From: Deltaproteobacteria bacterium
GTDB lineage: Bacteria > Desulfobacterota > GWC2-55-46 > DRQE01
DNA: 48,783 nucleotides
NCBI GenBank assembly: GCA_024278765.1
Contig: JAJRSM010000068.1
Coordinates: 1-48,783, forward strand
Direction of reading: 5' to 3'
Part shown: piece by piece, positions 26,330-34,230 of the stretch
Numbering within the stretch: position 1 is the stretch's first letter
Layout: the number at the start of each line of letters is the position of its first letter
Notes under the pieces: generated by a model
What the model saw: the letters and a program-made list of their open reading frames with translations, nothing else
What the model was told of the DNA's origin: nothing
The model's database searches: none
Position numbers and translations under genes: made by a program

Positions 26330-28633
26330 TTAAATTATAAACTCAATACCGGCATAAAGAAACCGCGACATGCCGGGGCGCGGCCCGTAAGGTTGACGCG
26401 AGACAACGTATTCTTTATCAAATAGGTTTTGGACGCCGCCGAAAACTTTTACTGTATTGGATACCTGGTAAAAAACAGAGAGATCCGCCACAAAATAGCT
26501 GTCGGTCTTGCCGAAACGGGCATCGGGTTCGCCGCTACCGTTGACCTGGTTATCCACGTTGTTAGCACTGGTGTAGATCTCGCTTACGTAGTTGCCCGAT
26601 ATAAACGCACCCCAGTGCTCTGACTCTACCCCAGTGCCAAGATTGAATTGTAGCTCAGGAATATAAGGCACCTTATTGCCTTTCTTGCCGAAACTGAAAA
26701 TGGATTCGGCATCGGCAGACCGCGCGTCGTTTTGCTGTTCGGCATTGGTATAGGTCAAGTTGGCGTACCAGGGATTGCGCATCCTCCAGCTATTGGCAAT
26801 GCCCGGGTCATACTGAGCCGAAAGTTCAAGACCATAGGCCCTCGCCTCGCCAAAGTTTTCATCGTCACCGCTGCCGGCTCCGCCGATGTTGTCTACCACG
26901 ATCAGGTCCTTGAAGTCTGTGTAAAAGGCAACCGCCTCTACGGCCAGAGCCCTGTTACGGTTGGTGTAGCGGACGCCTGCTTCAAAGGATGTGCTTGTTT
27001 CCTCTTTCAGCCCGCTAACCGCGCCCTTCGGGCTTGGAGGCGAAAAACCGCGATGCATGCCGCCAAAACCTGTCCACAACTCGTTGAACTTATAGGCAAC
27101 GCCCAGGCCGCCGGCAGTCAGGTCCATCTTGTTATCGCCTTTAAAAGTGCCCTTGGGGCTTTCGTAAGTCTGATCCAGCATCTCGTAACGAATACCCGGC
27201 GTCATGGTCCATCGACCGACATTGACGGTGTCCTGTATGAACAGGGCCAGTGCATCGGTTTGTTGCAGACGATCACCGGCACCGCCCGGCGTACCGGGGG
27301 TCACGCCGGATATCGTCCCGTTAGATGCCTGGGCGTAGTCGTCATCCCACTGAAAGCGTCGCACCTCGTCCTGGTGGATACGAATGCCTGCCGTGACTTC
27401 GTGCTGCACCGACTCTGAGCCAAAGCGGTAGTAGCCGACGGACTCAATGCCTTCGGAGCTGTATTCGCGGTTGTTGGCGCGTACGCGCAAGGTACAATCA
27501 GAATCGCCTTTAAGGCAACTCAGGCCTTCCCCATTCTGCGCGCCGGCCAATGCTGCGGCTAGCCCAATCGTATTACCGCTTACATTGCGCAGGTCTTTGA
27601 GCTTATACCAATTACGTTTATAGTCAGTCGAATACAACGTAGTGATAAAGTCCAGATTATCCGTCGGACTAACGGCATAGCGCAGATAGAGGTTATTCTG
27701 CTCCGTGTCTATGTTATCAAAGCGTGTTGCCGAATAGCGGCGCAGCGGATCCGACTTAAAGTCTGCCTCGCTCAGTCCCAGATATGTCTCGTTTAAATCC
27801 AGCTCATTGCGGCCGTATTTAAACTCCAGACGCTGATAAATAGCAGTATCAGGCTCCCATGAGAGCTTGAACATCATGTCCTTTTTGGTAAAGCCGGTAT
27901 CGTCGCCGTTGCGAAAATCAGCGGTTTCATCAATACTCTTAAAGCCGTCGTTCTGGCGAAAATAACCCTCGAGCAGAAAACCGAACTGACCGGCTTTGGT
28001 ATCAAAGGTGTTACCCGCATAGGCGTGAGTGCGCTGCTCATTAAAACTGCCGGCCATGGTTTTCAGGTAAACGGTCTCCTTAAGCGGAATAGGCGTAGAC
28101 ATGTAGTTGATCACGCCGCCGGTGATATGAGGACCGTACTTGATCTGGCTTGATCCCTTCAGCACCTCCAGACCGGACATGCGCCCCACGGTAGGCGCAT
28201 AATAAGCTGCCGGCGCGGAATAAGGCGCCGGTGCCATCAGCACGCCGTCCTCCATAATGGTCACTTTAGCACTTCGGGTGGTATCCACGCCCCTCAGGCT
28301 GATGCTTGGAAACAGCCCAAAGCCGAACTCTCCACGGACGTAGACCCCCGGCACCTTTTGCAGTACACGGCTCACGTCGTCATAACTCTGTTGCCGGATC
28401 TCCTCTTTGGTAACCACCTGAGCGGAACCCGGTATCTTCTCAATATTGGCTGGATTGCCGATCACCATCACCTTATCAAGTACGTTGGCCCTAGGATCAG
28501 CAGCCCCATCTTCGGTGGACTCTACCTTCTTCTTCAACTCTCCTGCATTCTCTGTCTTATCTTGAGCCTCAGTTAGTTGGGTAAAAGTAAGTATTAGAGC
28601 TATCCCCAAAAGTAGTGAAAAAACCCTTTTCAT
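26330..28633 (-). CDS. TonB-dependent outer membrane receptor, FecA-like
   Basis: About 767 residues from the ATG at 28633, which has AGGAGG 7 nt ahead. The track start at 28651 is a TTG upstream of that SD. Signal peptide (KRVFSLLLGIALILTFTQLTEA), a likely TonB box (DKVMVIGN), the plug domain (IPGSAQVVTKEEI, SISLRGV, LEVLKGSSQIKYGPHITGGVIN) and a beta-barrel ending in aromatic-rich RFLYAGIEFII. The plug is most like ferric dicitrate type receptors (FecA), without an N-terminal signalling domain. With the Fur box upstream it probably imports an iron chelate. Substrate inferred. Confidence 0.9.
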   Translation of the reverse strand: MKRVFSLLLGIALILTFTQLTEAQDKTENAGELKKKVESTEDGAADPRANVLDKVMVIGNPANIEKIPGSAQVVTKEEIRQQSYDDVSRVLQKVPGVYVRGEFGFGLFPSISLRGVDTTRSAKVTIMEDGVLMAPAPYSAPAAYYAPTVGRMSGLEVLKGSSQIKYGPHITGGVINYMSTPIPLKETVYLKTMAGSFNEQRTHAYAGNTFDTKAGQFGFLLEGYFRQNDGFKSIDETADFRNGDDTGFTKKDMMFKLSWEPDTAIYQRLEFKYGRNELDLNETYLGLSEADFKSDPLRRYSATRFDNIDTEQNNLYLRYAVSPTDNLDFITTLYSTDYKRNWYKLKDLRNVSGNTIGLAAALAGAQNGEGLSCLKGDSDCTLRVRANNREYSSEGIESVGYYRFGSESVQHEVTAGIRIHQDEVRRFQWDDDYAQASNGTISGVTPGTPGGAGDRLQQTDALALFIQDTVNVGRWTMTPGIRYEMLDQTYESPKGTFKGDNKMDLTAGGLGVAYKFNELWTGFGGMHRGFSPPSPKGAVSGLKEETSTSFEAGVRYTNRNRALAVEAVAFYTDFKDLIVVDNIGGAGSGDDENFGEARAYGLELSAQYDPGIANSWRMRNPWYANLTYTNAEQQNDARSADAESIFSFGKKGNKVPYIPELQFNLGTGVESEHWGAFISGNYVSEIYTSANNVDNQVNGSGEPDARFGKTDSYFVADLSVFYQVSNTVKVFGGVQNLFDKEYVVSRQPYGPRPGMSRFLYAGIEFII

Positions 28634-28677
28634 AAAACCTCCTGTTTTCAAATGGGCCTCTTGGGTCTCTTTGTAAA

Positions 28678-28833
28678 TTATTGGTCCTCTTGGGACTCAT
28701 GGTCCTCGCAGGACTCATCTTTGAAACTTTGTATATATCCACACTTCGGGCATTTGATCTCAACTGCCCGCACCTCTCCTTTCATAAGGAGCCTTTTACA
28801 CTTTTTGCAGCGAATATCTCTTTCTAATTCCAT
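28678..28833 (-). CDS. Com-like small zinc-ribbon protein (missed by ORF track)
   Basis: 51 residues, ATG at 28833 and TAA at 28680-28678. Two CxxC pairs, DIRCKKCKRLL and IKCPKCGYIQSF, give a four-cysteine zinc ribbon of the Mu Com type, followed by an acidic tail (DESCEDHESQEDQ). It lies between the small Cys-rich ORF and the receptor gene, in the same direction. Similar small ribbons are found beside TonB-dependent receptors. A regulatory or metal-related role is only a guess. Confidence 0.75.
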   Translation of the reverse strand: MELERDIRCKKCKRLLMKGEVRAVEIKCPKCGYIQSFKDESCEDHESQEDQ

Positions 28834-28843
28834 AATAGATCTT

Positions 28844-29011
28844 CTAAGTCCGTTCACAACTGCTCACTTTAAAAAGCGATACGTTCAAAGCCAGGGAGGC
28901 GCCAGACCGGCTATTGACAGGACATTTGCCGCAACAATCATCCATGCCGCCTCCGAGCTTACACGCAAGCTCCTCCGGGTATATGCTACTTTGAGCAAGC
29001 CCCTTTACCAT
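28844..29011 (-). CDS. Putative 55-residue Cys-rich peptide
   Basis: The track ORF (start 29101) begins upstream of the promoter, so only the internal ATG at 29011 can be used. It gives MVKGLAQSSIYPEELACKL then GGGMDDCCGKCPV and ends SSCERT. Five cysteines including CCGKC suggest metal binding. It stops 10 nt before the Com-like gene. No clear SD and no family recognised, so it could be a chance ORF in the operon leader. Confidence 0.4.
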   Translation of the reverse strand: MVKGLAQSSIYPEELACKLGGGMDDCCGKCPVNSRSGASLALNVSLFKVSSCERT

Positions 29012-29064
29012 TAATTCCGTAGTCCCGTTACAAAGGCACCAATACAAACCGGCCCCTACTGAAC

Positions 29065-29097
29065 GAAAATGATAATCAATTTCACTTAGCTTGTCAA
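29065..29097 (-). promoter_or_regulatory. Fur box overlapping the promoter of the iron uptake operon
   Basis: On the minus strand TTGACA (29097-29092), a 17-nt spacer and TATCAT (29074-29069). GAAATTGATTATCATTTTC (29083-29065) matches 16 of 19 positions of the classical Fur box (GATAATGATTATCATTATC) and covers the -10. Fe-Fur binding would block the promoter when iron is plentiful. Confidence 0.85.
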
Positions 29098-29317
29098 GCA
29101 TTACTTTCTGGAGGTCAAGCGATTGTCTCAGCAGAGGGGTTCTCCTCTACCGACAAGTCGCAGCTTAAAGCAAACGCGCAGGCCCTTTGAAACTCCTTTA
29201 TCTACGCCATATCAAGCAAAAATCTAACGGCATTGCTCTCCGTAAAACCGAATCCAAGACTAACCACAAACTGGATCGGGCTGTGCCTGAACAATCTCGT
29301 CCTTATTCCTGATTTTT

Positions 29318-29402
29318 AACGTAGGGCAACCCTTTAGGGTTGCGTCTTTTATCAGCCATAAAGCCAATACAAAAAAGCAAGGCTAAAGCCTTGCCCTACG
29401 TT
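29318..29402. repeat. MITE/REP-like element with 12-bp terminal inverted repeats
   Basis: AACGTAGGGCAA (29318-29329) and TTGCCCTACGTT (29391-29402) are perfect inverted ends of an 85-bp unit. Inside are two small hairpins, CAACCCTTTAGGGTTG and GCAAGGCTAAAGCCTTGC. It has no coding capacity, which fits a non-autonomous mobile repeat. Confidence 0.75.
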
Positions 29403-29437
29403 GTACCTACAATATGATATACCCTCACCACCAATCG

Positions 29438-29596
29438 TCATTGCGAGGAACGCAGTGACGTGGCAATCTCGTCCTTATTCCTTTTCTTTTATTTGTCATC
29501 CTGAATTTATTTCAGGATCTGTCTTTATTCCTTCTTAGTCTGAGTAACCAACGACAAGGATGACAGACTCTATGGTTCAGGTTACAAACCTGAACC
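29438..29596. repeat. Cluster of three dispersed palindromic repeats
   Basis: CGTCATTGCGAGGAACGCAG-type repeat (29438-29472; a fragment of its right end, CAATCTCGTCCTTATTCCT, recurs at 29292), ATCCTGAA-TTTAT-TTCAGGAT (29498-29518) and GGTTCAGGTT-ACA-AACCTGAACC (29574-29596, 10-bp perfect stem). With the unit at 29318 they fill 29102-29707. No intact gene is present there. Such CATTGCGAG repeats are common in intergenic DNA of several phyla. Confidence 0.75.
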
Positions 29597-29707
29597 AGCA
29601 CAAGACAGACCATTGCAACTTTCCCTAGAATGTTGTATATTGCTATTAATAATCAAAAAAAATATTAAGTTTCACTATAACATCCCACAACTGTAAGTTA
29701 TTAAACC

Positions 29708-29848
29708 TTGAGTGCTTGTGCCCAAAATTGAATTTCCGTTGACTATCTGCGACGGTCACCTAAAAGTTACTCTTCATGCTACTAGCCCAGCATATTCTAT
29801 TATTCTGGATGGTTAGGTATAAGGGAATTACAGGGCATAAGCACTCAA
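29708..29848 (+). ncRNA. Candidate retron msr-msd RNA
   Basis: TTGAGTGCTTGTGCCC (29708-29723) pairs with GGGCATAAGCACTCAA (29833-29848): 16 pairs with one G-U. This is the layout of retron a1/a2 repeats enclosing msr and msd. Inside are a stem CCGTT-GACGG (29736-29755), a long outer stem ACCTAA/TTAGGT (29758-29763 with 29813-29818) and a nested hairpin ATGCT-AGCAT (29776-29793). The RT gene begins 35 nt later, the usual distance. A weak -10 (TATAAC, 29676-29681) precedes it. The branching guanosine cannot be identified by eye. Confidence 0.75.
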
Positions 29849-29883
29849 CACTTACCTACAAATAAATCTTAAGCGACTTTATC

Positions 29884-31518
29884 TTGAAGAATGACTTCCT
29901 CAACATTTTATCACCAGATGAATTGGCCTCTGTGTTCTCTCTCAACTATGACCAACTCGCTAAAATAATTTACGGATATCCTCCAAATATTAAATATAAA
30001 ACAATTACAATAAAAAAAAGGACTGGTGACGATAGGGTTCTTAGCATACCCTGTCGTAAGCTAAAACATATTCAAAAGAAACTAAGTGAAATTCTATATA
30101 CGATTTACGTACAGAAGCCACCTGCTCACGGTTTTTGTAAAGAGAGGAATGTAGTTACAAATGCACAGCAGCACCTAGACAAGAAGTTTATACTTAACCT
30201 AGACCTTAAAGATTTCTTTAGTTCTATCCATTTCGGGCGCGTTAAAAACATGTTCGCAAAGATGCCATATCAACTTCCCAGTAACGTGGCAACAGTACTA
30301 GCACAAATTTGTTGTCATGACAATAAACTGCCACAAGGCGCGCCTACATCACCTATTATATCCAATATGATATCTAGAAAACTAGACTCTAATTTGTCAG
30401 CCCTAGCAAAAAGATATCATGCAACCTATACAAGATATGCAGATGACATAACATTTTCATACACATGCTCAAAGAATAAACTTCCAACTGGGATGTTAAC
30501 TTATACTGATAGTGAAGTTTCCATTGGTAAAGAACTAGAGCGTGTAATTGTTGATAATGGCTTTGTTATAAATCGTTCTAAAGTTAGACTATGCACACCT
30601 AATCAAAGGCATGAAGTGACAGGATTAACTATCAATAAATTCCCCAATGTCAAGAGGTTTTATATTCGTCATATACAATCTATGTTATATGCATGGGAAA
30701 AATTCGGAGAAGAACCAGCTAAAAAACACTACGAAAAGAAGTATGCAGACACTCACAGGTTAAGAGCATCTAACTCATTACCTTCATTCCGATATGTGCT
30801 GCAAGGTAAAATCAATTACCTCAAAATGGTTCGTGGCAAGGCTGATCCTATATATCGTAAACTCGCATATAGATACAGTATTTGCATTGGGAAACCAAAA
30901 AAGTTTTTACAAGAAGATGGTTACGACAAGATAACGAATGCCCTTTATGTTTTATATAACCATGTTGATGAGAATCATGGGACTGCTTTTATGTTAAAAG
31001 GAGTTGGTCTAGTTACATGCAACCATGTCGTAGAAAGCCTCAAAGTTGGTCAAGACATTAATGGTCTTCTAGATGTATATAGTGGAAACAACCCTGAAAA
31101 AACACTTACTCTAGAGATAGTGGAAAAATTCAGTAATGATGACATAGCAATTCTTAAAATAATCGATAAAGAAAAAAAAGAACATCTACAGTATAATTTA
31201 CAACTAAGCGATAATTTAAAATTTAAAACTGGCGACAAAATAACTATTTGGGGTTTTCCAGAGCATTTAAAAGGAGACTCACCTTATTATGAGTCCTGTG
31301 CAATTACACAAGAAAAAAAGAACTATTTAGAAATTAAAAATGTATATATGATTTCAGGGACTGTTGTTCACGGTATGAGTGGTGGCCCTGTGCTAAATCA
31401 AGCTAATGAGGTGATAGGAATTATTGCCTTTGGCAGAGAAAACATAAGTGAGGCAAAAAAAACAATTTTTAATGGCTTTATCCCATGGAGGATTCCTTTG
31501 AAAAAAACCAAAGTCTGA
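29884..31518 (+). CDS. Retron reverse transcriptase fused to trypsin-like serine protease
   Basis: 544 residues, start TTG 29884 (no in-frame ATG before residue 120, no good SD). Residues 1-320 are a reverse transcriptase with retron hallmarks: NAQQH at 93-97 (NAxxH), YADD at 185-188 and VTG at 245-247. Residues 360-540 are a trypsin-like protease with His381 in LVTCNHVV, Asp419/420 in NDDIAIL and Ser499 in GMSGGPVL, so the triad looks intact. DNA is visibly AT-richer than its neighbours, suggesting transfer. RT-protease fusions form one of the described retron classes (type XI, as I recall the Mestre classification). A role in anti-phage defence is inferred. It ends before a terminator hairpin. 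Confidence 0.93.
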   Translation: MKNDFLNILSPDELASVFSLNYDQLAKIIYGYPPNIKYKTITIKKRTGDDRVLSIPCRKLKHIQKKLSEILYTIYVQKPPAHGFCKERNVVTNAQQHLDKKFILNLDLKDFFSSIHFGRVKNMFAKMPYQLPSNVATVLAQICCHDNKLPQGAPTSPIISNMISRKLDSNLSALAKRYHATYTRYADDITFSYTCSKNKLPTGMLTYTDSEVSIGKELERVIVDNGFVINRSKVRLCTPNQRHEVTGLTINKFPNVKRFYIRHIQSMLYAWEKFGEEPAKKHYEKKYADTHRLRASNSLPSFRYVLQGKINYLKMVRGKADPIYRKLAYRYSICIGKPKKFLQEDGYDKITNALYVLYNHVDENHGTAFMLKGVGLVTCNHVVESLKVGQDINGLLDVYSGNNPEKTLTLEIVEKFSNDDIAILKIIDKEKKEHLQYNLQLSDNLKFKTGDKITIWGFPEHLKGDSPYYESCAITQEKKNYLEIKNVYMISGTVVHGMSGGPVLNQANEVIGIIAFGRENISEAKKTIFNGFIPWRIPLKKTKV

Positions 31519-31548
31519 CCTACCTAGCGAACATCCCCCAAAACAAAA

Positions 31549-31582
31549 AAAGGGCCGCGCATCCACCCATGCGCAGCCCTTT
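31549..31582. terminator. Bidirectional rho-independent terminator
   Basis: AAAGGGCCGCGCAT-CCACCC-ATGCGCAGCCCTTT forms a 13-pair stem with one C-A mismatch. On the minus strand it is followed by TTTTTTTG, a good terminator for hcp. On the plus strand it ends the retron transcript with a shorter T-tract. Confidence 0.85.
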
Positions 31583-31650
31583 CTCTTGAAGACCGTCTAA
31601 GACGGCTATAAATCTACAATATTCTTACTAAATCAATCTACCATCCTAGA

Positions 31651-31737
31651 TGGCTTGAACACCAACTGGTGCTTGAACACCCTTGGTGCTTAGGGTGCTT
31701 AAACGCCGACTGGCGCTTACGCACTCGCAGGTGCGAG
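31651..31737. repeat. Degenerate 18-bp tandem repeats spanning the hcp stop codon
   Basis: On the minus strand the end of hcp and its 3' flank read as repeats of roughly GCACCAGTTGGTGTTTAA: GCACCTGCGAGTGCGTAA, GCGCCAGTCGGCGTTTAA, a short GCACCCTAA, GCACCAAGGGTGTTCAA and GCACCAGTTGGTGTTCAA. Each unit has its own small palindrome and several carry in-frame TAA codons. Confidence 0.7.
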
Positions 31738-33372
31738 CATCTCGGCTATTGCCTCGTCAGGGGTGCTGTTGCCCTTGATACCGAAGCCATCGACAAGTAC
31801 CTTGGTGACACCCGGTGACAAGAAGGCCGGAAGGGTTGGGCCAAGACGTATGCCCTTAACGCCGAGCGAGAGAAGAGCGAGCAAGACGACTACTGCCTTC
31901 TGCTCATACCATGCGATCTCATATGATATAGGTAGCTGGTTGATGTCTTCCAGACCGAATGCCTCTTTCAGCTGAAGTGCTATATAGGCAAGTGAATAGG
32001 AGTCATTACATTGGCCTGCATCGAGTACTCTTGGTATGCCGCCGATATCTCCGAGATCCAACATATTGTAGCGATACTTCGCACAACCTGCCGTAAGGAT
32101 AACCATATCCTCTGGAAGCTTAAGCGCAAGCTCGGTATAATAATTTCTGGCATCTGAATGACCATCGCAGCCGGCCATTACGACAAAGCGTTTGATAGCA
32201 CCTGACTTTACGGCCTCTATTACCTTATCGGCAACTGCCATTACCTGATCCTTTGCAAAGCCAATAGTTATCTTCTTACCTGCAACCGGGGTAAGGCTGC
32301 CGGCGGCCTGTGCCTTCTTGATTACGACTGAAAAATCCTTAGTCTTTCCCTCTTCTCTGTCTGCTATATGAACAAGCCCCGGCCACTCAACAAGACCCGT
32401 AGTAAAGAGACGGTCCTTATAAGATTCCCTTGGCTTCTTTATGCAGTTGGTCGTCATAAGTATCGCACCCTTGAAGTTCTCAAAATCGATGTGCTGCTGA
32501 TGCCATGCCATGCCGTAGTTGCCTTTAAGGTGATCGTATTTATTTAACTCGCCATAGGCATGTGCCGGAAGCATCTCGCTATGTGTATAGATATTTATGC
32601 CGGTATCTTTGGTCTGCTCCAGAAGCTCGGCCAGATCTTTAAGGTCATGGCCACTTATTAGAATACCAGGGCCTTCTACCAAAGAGGTATCGACCTCACT
32701 TACGGCCTGAGTACCAAAGGTCTCGGTATTGGCCTTATCAAGCAAGGCCATCGTGGTTACGGCCTGTGCGCCGCACTCAAGAACCAGGGCAGTTAACTCG
32801 TCGCCCGTGACATCTTCTCTGGTCATCTCGGCAAGAGCCTTTTCAGTGAAGGCATATAGCTCTGGGTTTTCCGCGCCAAGGATATAGGCGTTATCAACAT
32901 AAGCAGCCATTCCTTTCAATCCGTACATAAGCAGCTCTTTGAGCGAGCGGAGGTCTTCGTTCGCTTCGGCGAGTACCCCGACGGTCTCGGACTTTGCGAG
33001 CATCTCTTCGCGTGTCGTTACTGTAAATGTCGCACTATCATGGGTAGGTGCTTCTGCGCCATCGGTTGCGAGATACTTGGCCTGTACGGCATCGCGAACC
33101 TTCTGACCCTCTGTTATACGTGCCTCGAACCAGTCGCCGTCAAAGTTGACATTGGTAACGGTAGCAAAAAGACCCTCTACGATAAAGAGATCCATCGCAG
33201 CGTCTGTTATGCCGACGCTACGTGCCTTTACCGCCCAGAGAGAGATCCCCTTTAGCTGATGAACAAGCAGGTCCTGAAGATTAGCCACATCGGCGTGCTT
33301 GCCGCAGACTCCGTTCTTTGTACAAGCCACATTCTTTGCGGCCTCCTGACACTGAAAACAAAACATACCCAT
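31717..33372 (-). CDS. hcp: Hydroxylamine reductase (hybrid cluster protein)
   Basis: 551 residues, normal for class III Hcp. The N-terminal iron-sulfur motif is CFQCQEAAKNVACTKNGVCG (Cys spacing 2-7-5). Later ligands of the hybrid cluster are seen in HGTSEM-like ISGHDL, HSEMLPAHAY, TTNCI, GCDGH and LDAGQCND. It reduces hydroxylamine or, as now thought, nitric oxide, and can S-nitrosylate proteins. AAGGAG lies ahead of the ATG. A CRP/FNR-type palindrome sits at -41.5 of its candidate promoter, and a hemerythrin gene diverges from it, which fits nitrosative or oxygen stress. Confidence 0.95.
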   Translation of the reverse strand: MGMFCFQCQEAAKNVACTKNGVCGKHADVANLQDLLVHQLKGISLWAVKARSVGITDAAMDLFIVEGLFATVTNVNFDGDWFEARITEGQKVRDAVQAKYLATDGAEAPTHDSATFTVTTREEMLAKSETVGVLAEANEDLRSLKELLMYGLKGMAAYVDNAYILGAENPELYAFTEKALAEMTREDVTGDELTALVLECGAQAVTTMALLDKANTETFGTQAVSEVDTSLVEGPGILISGHDLKDLAELLEQTKDTGINIYTHSEMLPAHAYGELNKYDHLKGNYGMAWHQQHIDFENFKGAILMTTNCIKKPRESYKDRLFTTGLVEWPGLVHIADREEGKTKDFSVVIKKAQAAGSLTPVAGKKITIGFAKDQVMAVADKVIEAVKSGAIKRFVVMAGCDGHSDARNYYTELALKLPEDMVILTAGCAKYRYNMLDLGDIGGIPRVLDAGQCNDSYSLAYIALQLKEAFGLEDINQLPISYEIAWYEQKAVVVLLALLSLGVKGIRLGPTLPAFLSPGVTKVLVDGFGIKGNSTPDEAIAEMLAPASA

Positions 33373-33425
33373 AGTTTGACTCCTTTATTTGAATTATTAT
33401 TTAAAGTCGATTAATTACTCCTTCT

Positions 33426-33467
33426 AATATAAACAATATTAGCCGCCTTATACATGACAAAAGTCAA
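33426..33467 (-). promoter_or_regulatory. hcp promoter with CRP/FNR-family (HcpR-like) site
   Basis: On the minus strand TTGACTTTTGTCAT (33467-33454) is a TTGAC-N4-GTCAA-type palindrome, off by one base. If the -10 is TATATT (33431-33426), transcription starts near 33419 and the palindrome centre is at -41.5, the exact class II activator position. The spacing matches FNR/HcpR/DNR binding sites. The gene-free stretch 33373-33657 holds nothing else clear. Confidence 0.65.
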
Positions 33468-33657
33468 CAAAAAGACAAAAAGAAGCTATAATCAGCATAA
33501 CATGCAGTTCTATATAAGATTTTTAGAGAGAAGACAGACCTGAAATTTGTACTCTATTTGCTTTTGTGCTATTGTCTATGCAGACTTACAGAATTTCACC
33601 GAATACGTCATACAAATGCACTCAAACAGATCAAAGTAAAGCTCATTGGAGGGATGT

Positions 33658-34089
33658 ATGAGCAGTATAGATAAACTGAAACAGCACCATATAGCTATAG
33701 AAAAGATAGCCGAGGATATGTACAGTCACCTGGACGCAGCGGCACTATCTAAGAACGCTACCGAGGTAAGGACTCTTATGACCTCGCTTGGCGGCAAACT
33801 CTTGGTCCACTTCTCTGGAGAAAACAGCCAGGTATATGCCCCTCTGATGGCAAGCGAGGACGCAACAATAAAGGCCACCGCAGAAAAGTTTCATAACGGA
33901 ATAGACGCAGTAAAGGCCGCCGTATCCGCCTATACCGCTAACTGGCCGACAGCAGCATCTATCGAAGGCAAACCCGCCGAGTTCATTACCGAGACAAAAA
34001 AAGTCTTTGGCATACTCACCGATAGAATGGCCAAAGAAGACAAAGAGTTATATTCACTTTTACCAAAAGAAGAAGCCCAACCACAATAA
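33658..34089 (+). CDS. Hemerythrin-like HHE domain protein
   Basis: About 143 residues from the ATG at 33658, with GGAGGG 4 nt before the track's alternatives. A single four-helix HHE domain: KLKQHHIAIEKI, LLVHFSGENSQVYAPL (H and E ligands), KFHNGIDAV and a terminal acidic ligand region KEDKELYSLL. Such proteins bind O2 or NO at a di-iron site. Divergent from hcp, so a shared stress response is plausible. Confidence 0.85.
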   Translation: MSSIDKLKQHHIAIEKIAEDMYSHLDAAALSKNATEVRTLMTSLGGKLLVHFSGENSQVYAPLMASEDATIKATAEKFHNGIDAVKAAVSAYTANWPTAASIEGKPAEFITETKKVFGILTDRMAKEDKELYSLLPKEEAQPQ

Positions 34090-34230
34090 ATAATACGTAC
34101 CTGTAGAAAAGTTAAAAGCCTGTAAAGGTCAAGCCAAAGTCTTTTCAAAGCCTCGATTGAAAAATATATAGCTACTTACGTAAATAAAAAAAGATCGGAC
34201 TAGTCTTGTTACCACAACAACGGATAAGCC

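Noticed and set aside
28640-29064. Cobalamin riboswitch ahead of the TonB receptor
   Set aside because: No B12-box-like conserved elements seen on the minus strand. The Fur box gives a better explanation.
28844-29101. Full 85-residue track ORF from 29101
   Set aside because: Its start lies upstream of the clear -35 and the Fur box, so the transcript cannot contain it. Only the internal ATG at 29011 is possible.
29102-29310. Minus-strand reading with FTESNAVRFLLDMA and IKEFQRACAFALSCDLS
   Set aside because: Looks like a decayed protein remnant with stops every 20-30 codons. I could not place it in any family.
29708-29848. CRISPR or riboswitch reading of the structured region before the RT
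   Set aside because: No regular repeats or spacers, and the long-range inverted ends plus RT motifs fit a retron RNA better.
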